From Tetrapisispora phaffii CBS 4417 (lineage: Eukaryota > Ascomycota > Saccharomycetes > Saccharomycetales > Saccharomycetaceae), in assembly GCF_000236905.1 (NCBI RefSeq), contig NC_016527.1:310001-374000 (forward strand): DNA of 64,000 bases, written 5' to 3'. The notes under the pieces were generated by a model, which did no database searches, was not told where the DNA came from, and was given only the letters and a program-made list of their open reading frames with translations. This document shows, in pieces, positions 47,847 to 58,042 of this stretch. A program made the translations under genes and the position numbers. How positions within the stretch are numbered: the first letter of the stretch is position 1; each line of letters begins with the position of its first letter.

Positions 47847-49187
47847 TCAATTTTCGTTGTAGGATTCCTCGGTGATAGCATCTGACTCACTGATGAATGT
47901 AACTTCCATCCAGCCTAGACCTTTGATGCTCTTTTCATTAATCTTAAGAGTACAGTCTTCAATATTGGCATATTGATAAATGTATGGTTTGGTACCGGCA
48001 ATACCAGAAACAATGTTTTTTACAAATTGAGGTATTTCGCTCATGACATCTACTCTTTCGACTAACTGTTCTAGCTTTGCTTCATAGACAGCAGTAAATT
48101 TATCAGCATCGGTAAGCTCGCCCCCTGCCACTTGTTCATCAGAAATATTGGACTTTATACCGTTTAATGTAACTTGGATGTTTTTTGGAACCTTCCAACC
48201 GATTTCATCAACTTCACTATTTAAATGTTCATAGTTGTTATCCACTGTAACTGCTAAGATGTCCTCCTTTGATGTGACGATACCGATAGAAACTTTAGTG
48301 TTAGCATAAGATTTGGGGGTAGTAAATTCGATCAATACAGTAGAACCTTCTTCAGAATGGAAATTTAAAAAATTCCAAGTTTTAGCGGCATGATGAGGTT
48401 TCATTCCTTGTACAGCCATTATAAATAAAGAATATACAGGATATTCCTTAGTGAATTTGATGTTGATATCTTCTTTCTGAATTTCTTCGTTACTTTCTGA
48501 TTCATCTTGATCATTTTCTTCCTGACCTTCTTCATTATCTTGAGTTTCAGATTCACCATTAGTTGCAGATTTAACTTCAATAGGTTTTTTCAAATCAATG
48601 GTGCCAACCACTGAATTTCTTGGCCAAAATACATGTCTCATTGTTCCCCATGGTTCCTCAATGTTGTCACCGTAGTAAGTAGTTGAATTATCACCAACTT
48701 TAACACCTGGTACTAATCTAGTAAAAGTCAGATCTATTTTGGAATCATCATTGACAGAAGAAACAAAATGATATTCAGTGTTTTCTTCATTCAACTCTAG
48801 AGATAAATTATCAGCATAGAAATTTGGACCTTCGATTTTAAAATTTTCTAATTTAGTTGAAGTCCATAAATTTAAATTACCTGGGTTTCTCGAATCATAA
48901 ATTCTGAAAGTAAATTGAGCTTGAGTGATATAACCAATAATGTTTGAATGAATAATTTGAGCGAAACCTAGAACACCAGTATCTAAATTACTGAAATAGA
49001 AAGTAGCAGTTTCGACATTAGTATGGTCCGGATTAATCCAATCTACATCTTCCTTCTTTAATTCAACAAAAGGTTGTCTTTTCTCTTCGACAACTCTTTC
49101 AGTAGCTGGATGAATATATTCTTTACCATATTCAGGTTCAGCAATACCTGTAACAGCTGATAAACCACCCTGAATCCACTTTAACAT
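47847..49187 (-). CDS. SVF1: Svf1 survival factor (lipocalin-like)
   Basis: Conserved fungal protein of the Svf1/Arv1-like calycin family. In S. cerevisiae it is needed for survival under oxidative stress and for sphingolipid homeostasis, where it moves ceramide from ER to Golgi. The 446 residues compare with 481. The N-terminus MLKWIQGGLSAVTGIAEPEYGKEYIH is the near-invariant Svf1 start; in S. cerevisiae it forms a membrane-binding amphipathic helix. Further matches are PDHTNVETATFYFSNLDTGVLGFAQIIHSN and TQAQFTFRIYD, then a beta-rich chain. An acidic insert (about 210-245, Glu/Asp/Gln/Asn) separates the two calycin halves. The context YDR338C-HXT-SVF1-PAL1 mirrors S. cerevisiae chromosome IV. 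Confidence 0.97.
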   Translation of the reverse strand: MLKWIQGGLSAVTGIAEPEYGKEYIHPATERVVEEKRQPFVELKKEDVDWINPDHTNVETATFYFSNLDTGVLGFAQIIHSNIIGYITQAQFTFRIYDSRNPGNLNLWTSTKLENFKIEGPNFYADNLSLELNEENTEYHFVSSVNDDSKIDLTFTRLVPGVKVGDNSTTYYGDNIEEPWGTMRHVFWPRNSVVGTIDLKKPIEVKSATNGESETQDNEEGQEENDQDESESNEEIQKEDINIKFTKEYPVYSLFIMAVQGMKPHHAAKTWNFLNFHSEEGSTVLIEFTTPKSYANTKVSIGIVTSKEDILAVTVDNNYEHLNSEVDEIGWKVPKNIQVTLNGIKSNISDEQVAGGELTDADKFTAVYEAKLEQLVERVDVMSEIPQFVKNIVSGIAGTKPYIYQYANIEDCTLKINEKSIKGLGWMEVTFISESDAITEESYNEN

Positions 49188-49296
49188 TCTAATTATTTGT
49201 ACAAATATATATGTTTATATATATTTAACTAACACTATTAATTTGTTGTTTGTTTGACTTCCTTGATAGATGAAGATGTGAGGTTAAGTAACGTTA

Positions 49297-49370
49297 NNNN
49301 NNNNNNNNNNNNNNNNNNNNNNNNNNNNNNNNNNNNNNNNNNNNNNNNNNNNNNNNNNNNNNNNNNNNNN
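49297..49370. other. Assembly gap (74 N)
   Basis: Unknown bases, immediately followed by a TA dinucleotide run (49371-49394). The gap probably reflects an unresolved TA repeat; its true length is unknown. Confidence 0.99.
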
Positions 49371-49417
49371 TATATATATATATATATATATATAATTACA
49401 TAATTATGTTAAGTATT

Positions 49418-49624
49418 CTAAATATAGACAGAACTAGTTTGGATCATATACGTTCTAGTAGAATTAAAGGCAGTTCCATCTAAATAATCACCCATCTCAT
49501 CACTTTTACCTGAAAAGAAAGTTAAAATTTTAGAATTTACTAATAATTCCCGTACAACAAAATTTTTACACCGACAAAAAAGCTTTTGAACAAAATAAAA
49601 TGTTGGTGAAAAACCATCTCTCAT
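49418..49624 (-). CDS. Unassigned 68-codon ORF
   Basis: I do not recognise it. It starts at a true ATG (49624). Around codon 38 the coding strand reads AACTTTCTTTTCAG then GTAAAAG, a good yeast 3' splice-site context, and the following 31 codons (GKSDEMGDYLDGTAFNSTRTY and on) look more protein-like than those before. It may therefore be the final exon of a spliced gene, a gene remnant, or chance. No TACTAAC-type branch site was found at a suitable distance. Confidence 0.2.
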   Translation of the reverse strand: MRDGFSPTFYFVQKLFCRCKNFVVRELLVNSKILTFFSGKSDEMGDYLDGTAFNSTRTYMIQTSSVYI

Positions 49625-49888
49625 AGTTAGAGGAAGTGAAAAATTAGTGTCGTTGTCTATTTTAATGAATCAATAGCACAGGTAAGATACACAAAAGAGA
49701 GAAACAAATGATGGGATATTTGTTGGAGAAAGTGGTTGGTGAGCCCTTTCTTTCAACTGTTATATTGCTTCATGTCCTTTTTTAGCTGGTCGGCAGAAGT
49801 TTCTCCGATTAATAATGTTATTAGTCAACTGAATGAGTGGCTGTATTTTTCGCCTTCATCAGTGTCACATATATGTACCATAATAATA

Positions 49889-50767
49889 CTAGGATTTCTT
49901 GAAGAACTGTAAATGTTTGTTTTTATTAGCCTTTTCTTGTGTGTAGTACTTTAAGACTTCATTTCGTGAAGCAGGACATCCATCTATGAACGTGCTTGAA
50001 CCTAATCCTGCAGTTGCTGGGCCGTTGACTTTTTTGACGTTGGTCTTAGAATCAAAACAACACAGTGAGGAACTAGAATTATCAGGATTGTCATATAGTG
50101 AATTGTATTGATTATTCTCTTCATTGCCACTCATGTCAAGTTCATTGTCATATAAAAATCTTGGCCTGTAATATAAATCAGACTTGGCGATTCCAGTAAA
50201 CCTTGTTTTTCTAAGTGGTCCTAGAGTATTGTTGGCTCCATCTGGAGGAAAAGCATAAATTGGTGCTACTTTATAATTCATGTTTGTGTATGCTGCAACT
50301 GCATCAAAAGGACCTTCGTGGTGGAAAAGTCTTCCAAATGTCGCGGTGACATCCAACTCATCGATTCGGTCACATTTTCCAGATTGCAACCTTGGTCTAG
50401 AAAAAGTTTTTTCATTAGATGCTATTTCATAGTCTGATCCATCTTTTTCGATATGAGAGAAGGAATTGGACCTCCTTGGGGTAGTCTTATAATGACGTTC
50501 TAGTGACTCTGCTCTCTTTATTTTTCTCTGGTTACGATCATTCGAGGGAACTTCGCCACTTCTATCTTGTTCACGCAGCTCTGACGAGTGTTCTTTGCCT
50601 CTTTGATATGCCTTTCTCCTTTTCAGATTATTGTTAGAGTGAGAATTATTACCCACTTTATACCTTACATGCTGTCTTCTTTTTTCGTCAGTGGATAGTG
50701 GAATTTCTTTAATATTTGACAAATCACCCAATGACCTGGAAAATTTAGAATACTGGGAACTTGTCAT
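49889..50767 (-). CDS. PAL1: Pal1-family endocytic coat protein
   Basis: Early endocytic coat component that interacts with Ede1; S. pombe Pal1 controls cell shape. The family domain lies at about residues 130-215: RIDELDVTATFGRLFHHEGPFDAVAAYTN is the diagnostic FHHDGPFDA block, followed by APIYAFPPDGANNTLGP. The N-terminus is basic and Ser-rich (KRRKAYQRGKEHSS, RRSNSFSH), likely phosphoregulated, and the C-terminus ends in KHLQFFKKS. The 292 residues are shorter than S. cerevisiae Pal1 (499) and its duplicate YHR097C (366), so either could be the closer counterpart. The left neighbour (SVF1) favours PAL1 while the right one (SFB3) favours YHR097C, as expected if the two copies stem from one ancestral gene. 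Confidence 0.85.
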   Translation of the reverse strand: MTSSQYSKFSRSLGDLSNIKEIPLSTDEKRRQHVRYKVGNNSHSNNNLKRRKAYQRGKEHSSELREQDRSGEVPSNDRNQRKIKRAESLERHYKTTPRRSNSFSHIEKDGSDYEIASNEKTFSRPRLQSGKCDRIDELDVTATFGRLFHHEGPFDAVAAYTNMNYKVAPIYAFPPDGANNTLGPLRKTRFTGIAKSDLYYRPRFLYDNELDMSGNEENNQYNSLYDNPDNSSSSLCCFDSKTNVKKVNGPATAGLGSSTFIDGCPASRNEVLKYYTQEKANKNKHLQFFKKS

Positions 50768-51685
50768 ACTGACAGGTGACGAAGAATCTTTTATTTAATT
50801 AAATCAATTTTCAGCAAACAATATTGATTACTTATTTTACTGTAGTGAATAGTTCAGTATTTTGATAATGATTTTATGTAATTACCACTTGAATAAACAG
50901 ATATTTAAAAGTAGGTGTAAGATATACCTATATATATATAGATGTCATGAGTTTATGTTTTTGTTCTTTTCCCTTTATTCATGGGTTATCCCTTACAGTT
51001 TTATGATACCCATTTGCAAGGAATACCACTGACATTGAAGCGACAATGTTTTGGTTCTAAACTTTTATCTATTTTTAGAATCCTATACGTAGAAAGACCC
51101 TTTTACACATAATAAACCGGCCATTGCAGTCGAAAACAAAAACAAGGCTGTTATTTTTTGTCCACAATAACTCTATTCATGTCTTTGCAATCCATTAATT
51201 TTGTGACTAGATTATATCATAAGTAAGCTATGTGCCCAACGCCAAGAAATTGCTTGATTTAAAAGAAGAGAAGACAGATGTTAATATTGTTTCAGCCCCT
51301 CTTTTCATTTATTTTATTAAACAATGTACGTTTGTTAATAATAGCCACTTTACATTACTCTTGAACTCAATAGCTATCTACTCATGGCTTGACATTTTGA
51401 GGTCCTATTCCCTTGTTTTCCTAAGCCTCCAAAAGCTGACATGAATATTTCATCTCTTGCGCCTTCCGCAAAAACTTAACATTGCTGTCCTAGCAAGTAA
51501 GGAAAATGGTCTGATCTATGTAAAAAAGGTTGCATACATATTTAGAAACAACGATTAGCATCTAATATCTATTGAAATGGAAGATTATATATTCGATAAA
51601 TTATATAATTCTTATTATTAGTTACTGTTCTATAAGATTACTATTACATTTTTTACATGATGAGGAATCATAATAGTTGTCTATA
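50768..51685. other. SFB3-PAL1 intergenic region
   Basis: 918 bp upstream of PAL1 (minus strand), long for this genome. Mostly AT-rich. The 70-codon plus frame at 51232-51444 begins with GTG and has no recognisable content. No tRNA, snoRNA box pair or PAC motif was seen. Confidence 0.45.
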
Positions 51686-54577
51686 TTAAAATTGTACAAA
51701 CTTTTGGTGTGTAATATCAAGCTCCTCGTTTCCTGAAGTCTTTATAAATTGTTTGTTTTGTATCTTAGTGCTAGACAAATTATTGATTGAAGCAGTGAAT
51801 TCATTCAGTGAGTCCATCTTGCTCATTGAATAGTCTTCAATCAATATTGAACCGATAACGTTTGGATAATATGAGTCAATTTGTGGTCTTAATGGAACCA
51901 ATGGAATATATCTCTTATTGACTATTTGAGACCAATATCGCATTGTCTCTGCTACTTTCTTGTTTATCCTAGTGCCTGTCTTTCTTAGTTTGTTTTCGAC
52001 TAACTTGATCTGTTCAATTGGTATAGTCGCTGGGACACCGAGTAAATCTTCCAACAAGGATCTGTTAGTGTTCTCATTAAACCAAAGATAAACTATTTCA
52101 CCATTAAATATTAAATAAGCACCACCGTTGACTATTTGGGACATACTATTTCTAACAGTCAAATTCTCAAGAGATCCGACTGATATTCTTAGTAACTGAT
52201 AATTAGCATCATAGAAAGATAGATCACCGCCAGCTAATGGGATATGTAATGGGATGATTTGAGGATAGAGTTTGTATGATAACTCACTCTGATTCATAGT
52301 AAAATATTTAAAATAATCACTGATACGATCATTGTTGAACGTTTTTTGAATTGTGCTTTTCATTACCTTAGATTTTTGAAAACCTAACATAAATGTTGGA
52401 AGTGTCATTAATGTGTCAGCAGTGACAAACTGTTTATTTGAATTACCACTAATTAGAGCTCTATATTGAGCTGCTACTGAAGATAAATCTTCCAAGATAG
52501 ATTTTTTCATTGAGGCAAAATCAAGTGAATGACTTTTTAGCAACAATTGACGAATCATCAGACGCATAATAACGTTTTGGTTAACGAATTTGAATATTGT
52601 CGTCATACTAGATGAACTTGGAGCACTAGTATTGATTACACGAACTTTTCTAACACCGTTAATATCTGTGTAAAGCAAGGCCGCTTGTATAAATAACTTA
52701 GTATCTTTCTTTAACTTATCTGAATATTTTAGAAGAACATCAACAACAGTACTAGATGTTATTACTGGTATTATTGGATCCTCATCAGAATTGTTGTTAG
52801 ATTCACAGAAGTATTTATTAATTGATAATCCATTAGAAGCACGAATCTTTAATTGAGCTTGGTAACCCTTAATAATAGATATATTATGCAGTATGTCTTT
52901 GCATAAGATGAAATTACAACGTTCATAAGTGAACATACCATAATACTTGACAACACCGGACGTTGCAATGGATGGATAACCTACATTAGCTAGATGAACA
53001 AAAGATTGTGCGGTAACGTATAGATCCAAAGATAAGAAAGACTTGTTAAAAGACTTACTCAAATCTTTATAAAATGAGAGATCCGGTTTTAGAGATGTCT
53101 TCCCAGCTTTTTCATTTAAAGTATTGACCTTTCCAGAACCTATAGTTGGTTGTGAACCTAATTGAGCTATGATTTTACCACCTTGGCCACCGAGGAAGGT
53201 ATCAAATGCAAGTTTTGCTGCATTAATCGCAGATCCATAACAATTGTCAGACAAATGTAAATCCATGTGGTTTTCTATGGTCGATGCAAGTTGATCTAAT
53301 GTTGTTTCAATAATATTTTGGGACTCTATAGTGGAAGCAAAAAAGAAACTATTAAATGGAATAAAACAATCATCTATCTCAGAGACGATATATTCTCTAC
53401 ACCTTTCAAAAGAGGGATCTAATTCATAAAATCTGATGTTCTTATCATAAGACATAATTGCCACTTTACAATTAGGTTGATTTTCTCTTATATAATTTAT
53501 TGATCGTTTAACAGAATGAATAAATGAAATACAACCCCCATTTTCAATAGATCTAGTGGAAACATCAATAAGGAAAAGGTAATGTAGTGGCAATGTTTCT
53601 TTATCAGGAATGGCATTATACAATGAAGGAACTTCAAAATCGACACAACCTTTAAATAACTCTGGTCGTATTGAATAATCACTTCTTTTACCATCAACAT
53701 CAATTGGTGCCACCTGTTCATTTGCTAATTTCATTTTGACGTTACAAATATTACAAATAACTGCAGAATCAAAGGTAAACTGAAAATGTGGATTCAAATA
53801 TGCTCTACATCTTCTACATCTTAGAGGACCCACTTCATAATTTTCTGTTAAAATTGAAGGAGTTACGGTGCTATTATTTAGCTTTATGACAGAGATCTCT
53901 TCAGTTGGAATTGTTCTTGTAAATGGTTGAACTGTTAAACCTAAGGGTAATTTTGTAGCCTCCCTTAAACTTTCTTCTGCTGGGATAGTGCACATGGATG
54001 ATGCTAGTAATCTTGGGTCACAATTACCATCTTCTTCATGGCAATAAAACTGTGTACTTGGTAATGGAGGGATTTTTGAAGAGTTTGTTCCATAAGATTT
54101 AGTCAAATACACTAATTGGTCTTCCCATCTCTGAGTGGGAACAATAGGAGACATATCGTGTATTGTTAAGGATTCGAAATCTAGTTGTACGTAAGGTGAA
54201 TTGTAAGAATCTGGAGCTTGTGATTTGCTTGGAGATAACATTGAAACTGGTGTCTCGAAGGAAGTAGCACTAAACTGTTTTGGAGTGAAGGAATTCATTT
54301 TATCATTCATTAAAACAGGAGTTGCCGAGTTTGGAGTAACACCACTAGAACTACCATTTGATAGGAAATCCGACAGTGTGTTCATGCCACTTTGAATCGA
54401 ACTATTGTCTAATCCTATAACCGGACTTTGTGAAAACTGATTATTTATTCCATTCAAGGCTGCAGTTGGGAATTGATGTAAAGCTCTTGCTTGTCTTTTA
54501 TTTCTCCTATGATCAGCCCTTATACCTAAATTATGTGTTGCAGCAGCACTACCCATGGTATTAGTAGTCATTGTCAT
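51686..54577 (-). CDS. SFB3: COPII cargo adaptor Sfb3 (Sec24 family)
   Basis: Sec24 paralogue that pairs with Sec23 in the COPII coat and, in S. cerevisiae, loads the plasma-membrane ATPase Pma1. The 963 residues compare with 929. A disordered N-terminus (about 1-160, Ser/Asn/Gln-rich) leads to LPLGLTVQPF and the zinc finger GPLRCRRCRAYLNP...CNIC (about 250-281, CXXC-X-CXXC). The trunk domain contains LPLHYLFLIDVSTRSIENG and FLGGQGGKIIAQLGSQPTIGSG. Beta-sandwich and helical domains follow. The gelsolin-like end has GGAYLIFNGEIVYLWF. Sequence around the zinc finger and trunk differs clearly from Sec24 itself, and synteny with PAL1/YHR097C and BIG1 supports SFB3 (YHR098C). Confidence 0.9.
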   Translation of the reverse strand: MTMTTNTMGSAAATHNLGIRADHRRNKRQARALHQFPTAALNGINNQFSQSPVIGLDNSSIQSGMNTLSDFLSNGSSSGVTPNSATPVLMNDKMNSFTPKQFSATSFETPVSMLSPSKSQAPDSYNSPYVQLDFESLTIHDMSPIVPTQRWEDQLVYLTKSYGTNSSKIPPLPSTQFYCHEEDGNCDPRLLASSMCTIPAEESLREATKLPLGLTVQPFTRTIPTEEISVIKLNNSTVTPSILTENYEVGPLRCRRCRAYLNPHFQFTFDSAVICNICNVKMKLANEQVAPIDVDGKRSDYSIRPELFKGCVDFEVPSLYNAIPDKETLPLHYLFLIDVSTRSIENGGCISFIHSVKRSINYIRENQPNCKVAIMSYDKNIRFYELDPSFERCREYIVSEIDDCFIPFNSFFFASTIESQNIIETTLDQLASTIENHMDLHLSDNCYGSAINAAKLAFDTFLGGQGGKIIAQLGSQPTIGSGKVNTLNEKAGKTSLKPDLSFYKDLSKSFNKSFLSLDLYVTAQSFVHLANVGYPSIATSGVVKYYGMFTYERCNFILCKDILHNISIIKGYQAQLKIRASNGLSINKYFCESNNNSDEDPIIPVITSSTVVDVLLKYSDKLKKDTKLFIQAALLYTDINGVRKVRVINTSAPSSSSMTTIFKFVNQNVIMRLMIRQLLLKSHSLDFASMKKSILEDLSSVAAQYRALISGNSNKQFVTADTLMTLPTFMLGFQKSKVMKSTIQKTFNNDRISDYFKYFTMNQSELSYKLYPQIIPLHIPLAGGDLSFYDANYQLLRISVGSLENLTVRNSMSQIVNGGAYLIFNGEIVYLWFNENTNRSLLEDLLGVPATIPIEQIKLVENKLRKTGTRINKKVAETMRYWSQIVNKRYIPLVPLRPQIDSYYPNVIGSILIEDYSMSKMDSLNEFTASINNLSSTKIQNKQFIKTSGNEELDITHQKFVQF

Positions 54578-56968
54578 TCCTATTAGTATAGTACTCTGTA
54601 TATTATTTCAATTTTTTTTTCAAACTGGAATACAATACCTATCACCGATGAGATTGGTCAGGTTTAAAATAATAAAAACTAATGTATAAACGTATACTCA
54701 ATATAATTTATCAAGTGTAGGTAATTGTACTTATATATGTATATATAATAACAAATTGGTTATAATATTGCTGAAAAGTAATGAATTTTAAATATATTTC
54801 ATTTGAAACTTTCTAAGATTGCTGTAATTAGAGTAAAGAACATCCGCACTTTACGAAACAAAAAGAAAAAAAATCTAAAATTATCGAAAAAAACAAAGAA
54901 ATTCCGTAGAGGAAAAGGCAAATACTACGAAGAATGCTAGAAGTTAGGGAAAAACAAGTTCGAAAATAGTACCTACCAGAGATATGAATATGCAGCAGTT
55001 CCAAAAAATTGTGTATGCGTACAGTGACCCTAACAGATTAGATTTAAGATATTACCGGAATCATCACTGTAAATTGCATATATCCCCAGTTTGTTGATAC
55101 CCCCCTTCAATTGACAATTGCCAAATCGTCATATTTCGATTTGAACTCGATGTTAGATCAAATAGGAGAGAGCAAGAAAGTTAGGTGACAAATTGCTGTG
55201 TCCCACAATTTGGATAGACATCAAAATATATCAATGGAATACGCAAGAAGTACTAAACCCACGTCCTTGTATTCCCCAAAAATGCTGTTAAGGAGCCTTT
55301 TCTGAGTGGTTTTTGTTTTTGTTGATTTTGTTTAGTGTTTTTTTATTTATTCGAGAAACATATATAACACTACATGTATGGACAAAACATATATGTAGAT
55401 ATGCTTATTTGAATATTCATATAAACGGAAATATTTCATGGCCAAGAAAGGAAGCAGACTAAGAAACGTTCTTTCACATCTTCGAAATCAATCAATATGG
55501 ACATGGAGTGAAGTTGTGAAATAGGACAAACTGACATTCTTATCCACCCAAAATGTCCTAATCTTACGAAGTTAATACGAAAACAGTAATTTTAAAAGAG
55601 ACAAACTAACAAAATCGCCTAAAATGGAAAAGACACAGTTTATTCGCTTTTCTTTTTATTATTCGGCGTACGGTGTTTTGTCAGCATTGTCTTTTATCTC
55701 AGACTAATGTGCAGTGTTTGGTGTACGCGGTCTGTGCAGTCGTTTGTTCGGAGTTCATATACAGATCTCGCTGGAAGTGTAGCGCGATCTCTCTGCCATA
55801 GCGAGCGACATTGAAAGAAAGTTAAATAGAAAATGATACGACTTTGTTGCAATTGCATGTTGGAGAAGTGGTGCTCTTTGTTTCATTCAATGCCGTCTCA
55901 AGAGGATGGGTTATATAAGTCATAGAGGTCCTTGAAAATCAGTAGCAGATTCACAATTACTTGATTCCAAGGTGCTGCTGCTTTGATAAGGTAGAAAGAT
56001 GTCAATTTATTAATGGGTGGTTATAATTCAGTTGCTAGTTCAAAGAAACAAAATAATGGGCAATTAGTGAATAATAGTTTTACATCGACGGTTTTGGGTA
56101 CCATGTAAAGATATGAGTGGGCCATCCGTTGCTAGTTTGACGAATTTAAAAGGATAATTTTTCGTGTCTATGAAACGTAATCAGTATTAAAGGTTTTCAG
56201 TGGGAGTTAACAGTCCTACTATTGAATCGCTTCTTCGTGTAATCGACTAATGCAAGGAGAAATGTACAGGTACATCCACTTATACTGTATATGGGGTGGT
56301 GTTTTTGTCTGCTATTAATTTATCACGCTCGTGTGAACTGATTTGTTAGGCACGATGAGAAATATTTCAGGTGAGCGTTTAACTCCTGTTGTTTTCTTTT
56401 GACGATATCTTGAAGTTAGTAATAGGTGAGATCACAATTCCAATCATATCTGAACAAACTATTACAGCTAAGTATTGATTGGCACCGAGGTTACTTTAAT
56501 GGCTTTGTGCAGGAATGATTTCTTCTTTTCAATATGACTTGACTGATAAATAAATAAACCGATGTATCAAATGGTAAATTCATTAATAATAGTATATGTC
56601 TCCCATAGGAATAATTGTAATAGGCCCGTCCTGCCATATATAAACTATGGCGGAAAATCCTACATATGTGTACACATACAATAAAAGTAAAAGTAATATG
56701 TATATTCCCTGAAACATTTATTAGAACAAATATTGCATGTATCAGAAATTGTGGAGGCCAACCTTGAATTCAGCTAGACATGTATAATTACATATGGGAG
56801 CCGCTCCTATCTTTAAATATAAAAACAGGCAATGCCATATTATCTCTTGTATATCATAAAGTAGAAGCCTTTTCACTGAAAATATTTATGAGAATTCATT
56901 GTTTAGTAATGTTTATTAATTATTTTGCTAAAATTTGATTGTAGAGCTCGTTGCGACTTCTACCTTTT
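54578..56968. other. Long ORF-free interval between BIG1 and SFB3
   Basis: 2391 bp, the longest gene-free stretch here. No frame exceeds 60 codons. The first 250 bp (SFB3 promoter) include CCGATGAGAT, PAC-like, at about 54645. Base composition is less AT-rich than other spacers, notably at 55660-55810. A TATATAAG element at 55912 points to the plus strand. Inverted repeats occur at 55522/55554 and 55767/55800. TRA1 and GEP4 are the S. cerevisiae neighbours here and are absent. Candidate non-coding RNA locus or decayed gene. Confidence 0.5.
55912..55919 (+). promoter_or_regulatory. TATA element without a downstream ORF
   Basis: GGGTTATATAAGTC is a strong TATA context, preceded by a GC-richer segment with several CGG/CGC groups (55660-55810) that resembles an upstream activating region. 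No plus-strand gene follows before the BIG1 3' end at 56969. Confidence 0.4.
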
Positions 56969-58042
56969 CTATTCAGTATTAGGTTCTACCTCGACATTCT
57001 CCTCTACTATCTCAATTTCGTGATTTTTTGGTTCCATTACATTTCTCTTTGACTCTTTCTTAGTTACTTGCTTTTTTTTAGGTTTCTCATCAAACTTATT
57101 TGACGTTTTATTTGATTGAAAAAATTGTATTAATTGTTGCATAAGAAATAGTGTGAACACTGTAACAATTGTCTTCAATGTTGGCAAATGCTTTTCAATA
57201 AATTCCTTATCAAAAACGGTAACGTAGGAATCACTCATCTTATCAAATTTTGGCTTATAATTATGAACAGATGGAGGGGCATCAAATTTTCTATTGTTCT
57301 TGGTAAGGTCTCTCTTATAAAACTTCCCTTTTTTGAAAATATCGGAAAATATACGTATTGGTGAGGCATTGTCATGAGTTGCTATGTTTCCAGGATTTAA
57401 TGATGTATACACAACAGCATAATATGGTGAAGGAATTTTTCCCAAAATTGATCTAACTAACTTATCGTTTTCAAAAATTTGATTTGATCTTAGAAAAGGT
57501 TCATTTTCAGTATTTTCTGGTAACTCTGGTAAATCAACTCGTATGATTCTCTTCTCAGTATCTAGGTATGGTGTGAAGACGTAATCTTCTTTTTCTGTTA
57601 CTTTGACAAATTCTTTAATACTGCAAACATCTTCTAAGTCTTGAGCAAACAGTTCAAAAGTCGAATTATCTAACAGTTCCACTTTTTCAAATCTAAATGC
57701 AGTAGAGCTTTGTGTAAGGTAATTCCTTAAACTCACAAAGCTATTAGAATAATTTGGAAAGTCACTCTTTCTCAAATGTGGTTGATTGATGAAAATGAAG
57801 GCATCAAAGCTACAAGAGTCAATAATATCGCCGACTAGACTCATGAAAGATGTTTTGGGGAGTATCTGAATTTGTTCATATCTATCTGGTAAGTTCGGTA
57901 AGTCGAGTACCAATTTCTGCGCAAATATTAATGCTGGAACATCAGTTTGAGGAAGGAAATCATTAGAAGCATGAGCAATCAGGCTGAATAAACTGAGATA
58001 AAGCGTAACCCAAAGTTTGTACATATTAAAAGAGGCATTCAT
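56969..58042 (-). CDS. BIG1: ER membrane protein Big1 (beta-1,6-glucan synthesis)
   Basis: ER membrane protein required for normal beta-1,6-glucan and cell-wall assembly; related to V-ATPase accessory protein Ac45 in overall design. The 357 residues compare with 335. A signal peptide (MYKLWVTLYLSLFSLIAHAS) starts at the second ATG (58024). The first ATG (58042) adds six residues, and either could be used. A luminal domain (about 27-285) includes DVPALIFAQKLV and IIDSCSFDAFIFINQPHLRKSDF. It ends in one span (IVTVFTLFLMQQLIQFF, about 294-310) and a Lys-rich cytosolic tail with KKK and EVEPNTE. S. cerevisiae BIG1 has a 5' intron; here the frame is uninterrupted, although TACTAAT lies just upstream of the ATG. 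Confidence 0.9.
   Translation of the reverse strand: MNASFNMYKLWVTLYLSLFSLIAHASNDFLPQTDVPALIFAQKLVLDLPNLPDRYEQIQILPKTSFMSLVGDIIDSCSFDAFIFINQPHLRKSDFPNYSNSFVSLRNYLTQSSTAFRFEKVELLDNSTFELFAQDLEDVCSIKEFVKVTEKEDYVFTPYLDTEKRIIRVDLPELPENTENEPFLRSNQIFENDKLVRSILGKIPSPYYAVVYTSLNPGNIATHDNASPIRIFSDIFKKGKFYKRDLTKNNRKFDAPPSVHNYKPKFDKMSDSYVTVFDKEFIEKHLPTLKTIVTVFTLFLMQQLIQFFQSNKTSNKFDEKPKKKQVTKKESKRNVMEPKNHEIEIVEENVEVEPNTE

Larger units (their letters stand above)
49188..49888. other. PAL1-SVF1 intergenic region with assembly gap
   Basis: 701 bp. 74 N at 49297-49370 adjoin a TA array, so part of the SVF1 promoter is unknown. A 68-codon minus-strand ORF lies at 49418-49624 (listed separately). MRP1, present here in S. 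cerevisiae, is absent. Confidence 0.6.

Noticed and set aside
51232..51444. 70-codon plus-strand frame between PAL1 and SFB3
   Set aside because: Begins with GTG and has no homologue that I recognise.
54640..54651. PAC-like CCGATGAGAT upstream of SFB3
   Set aside because: One mismatch to PAC, no RRPE partner, and SFB3 is not a ribosome-biogenesis gene; kept only as a note in the interval description.
55858..55868. TGTTGG start of a possible Ty LTR
   Set aside because: No matching LTR end, target-site duplication or second copy.
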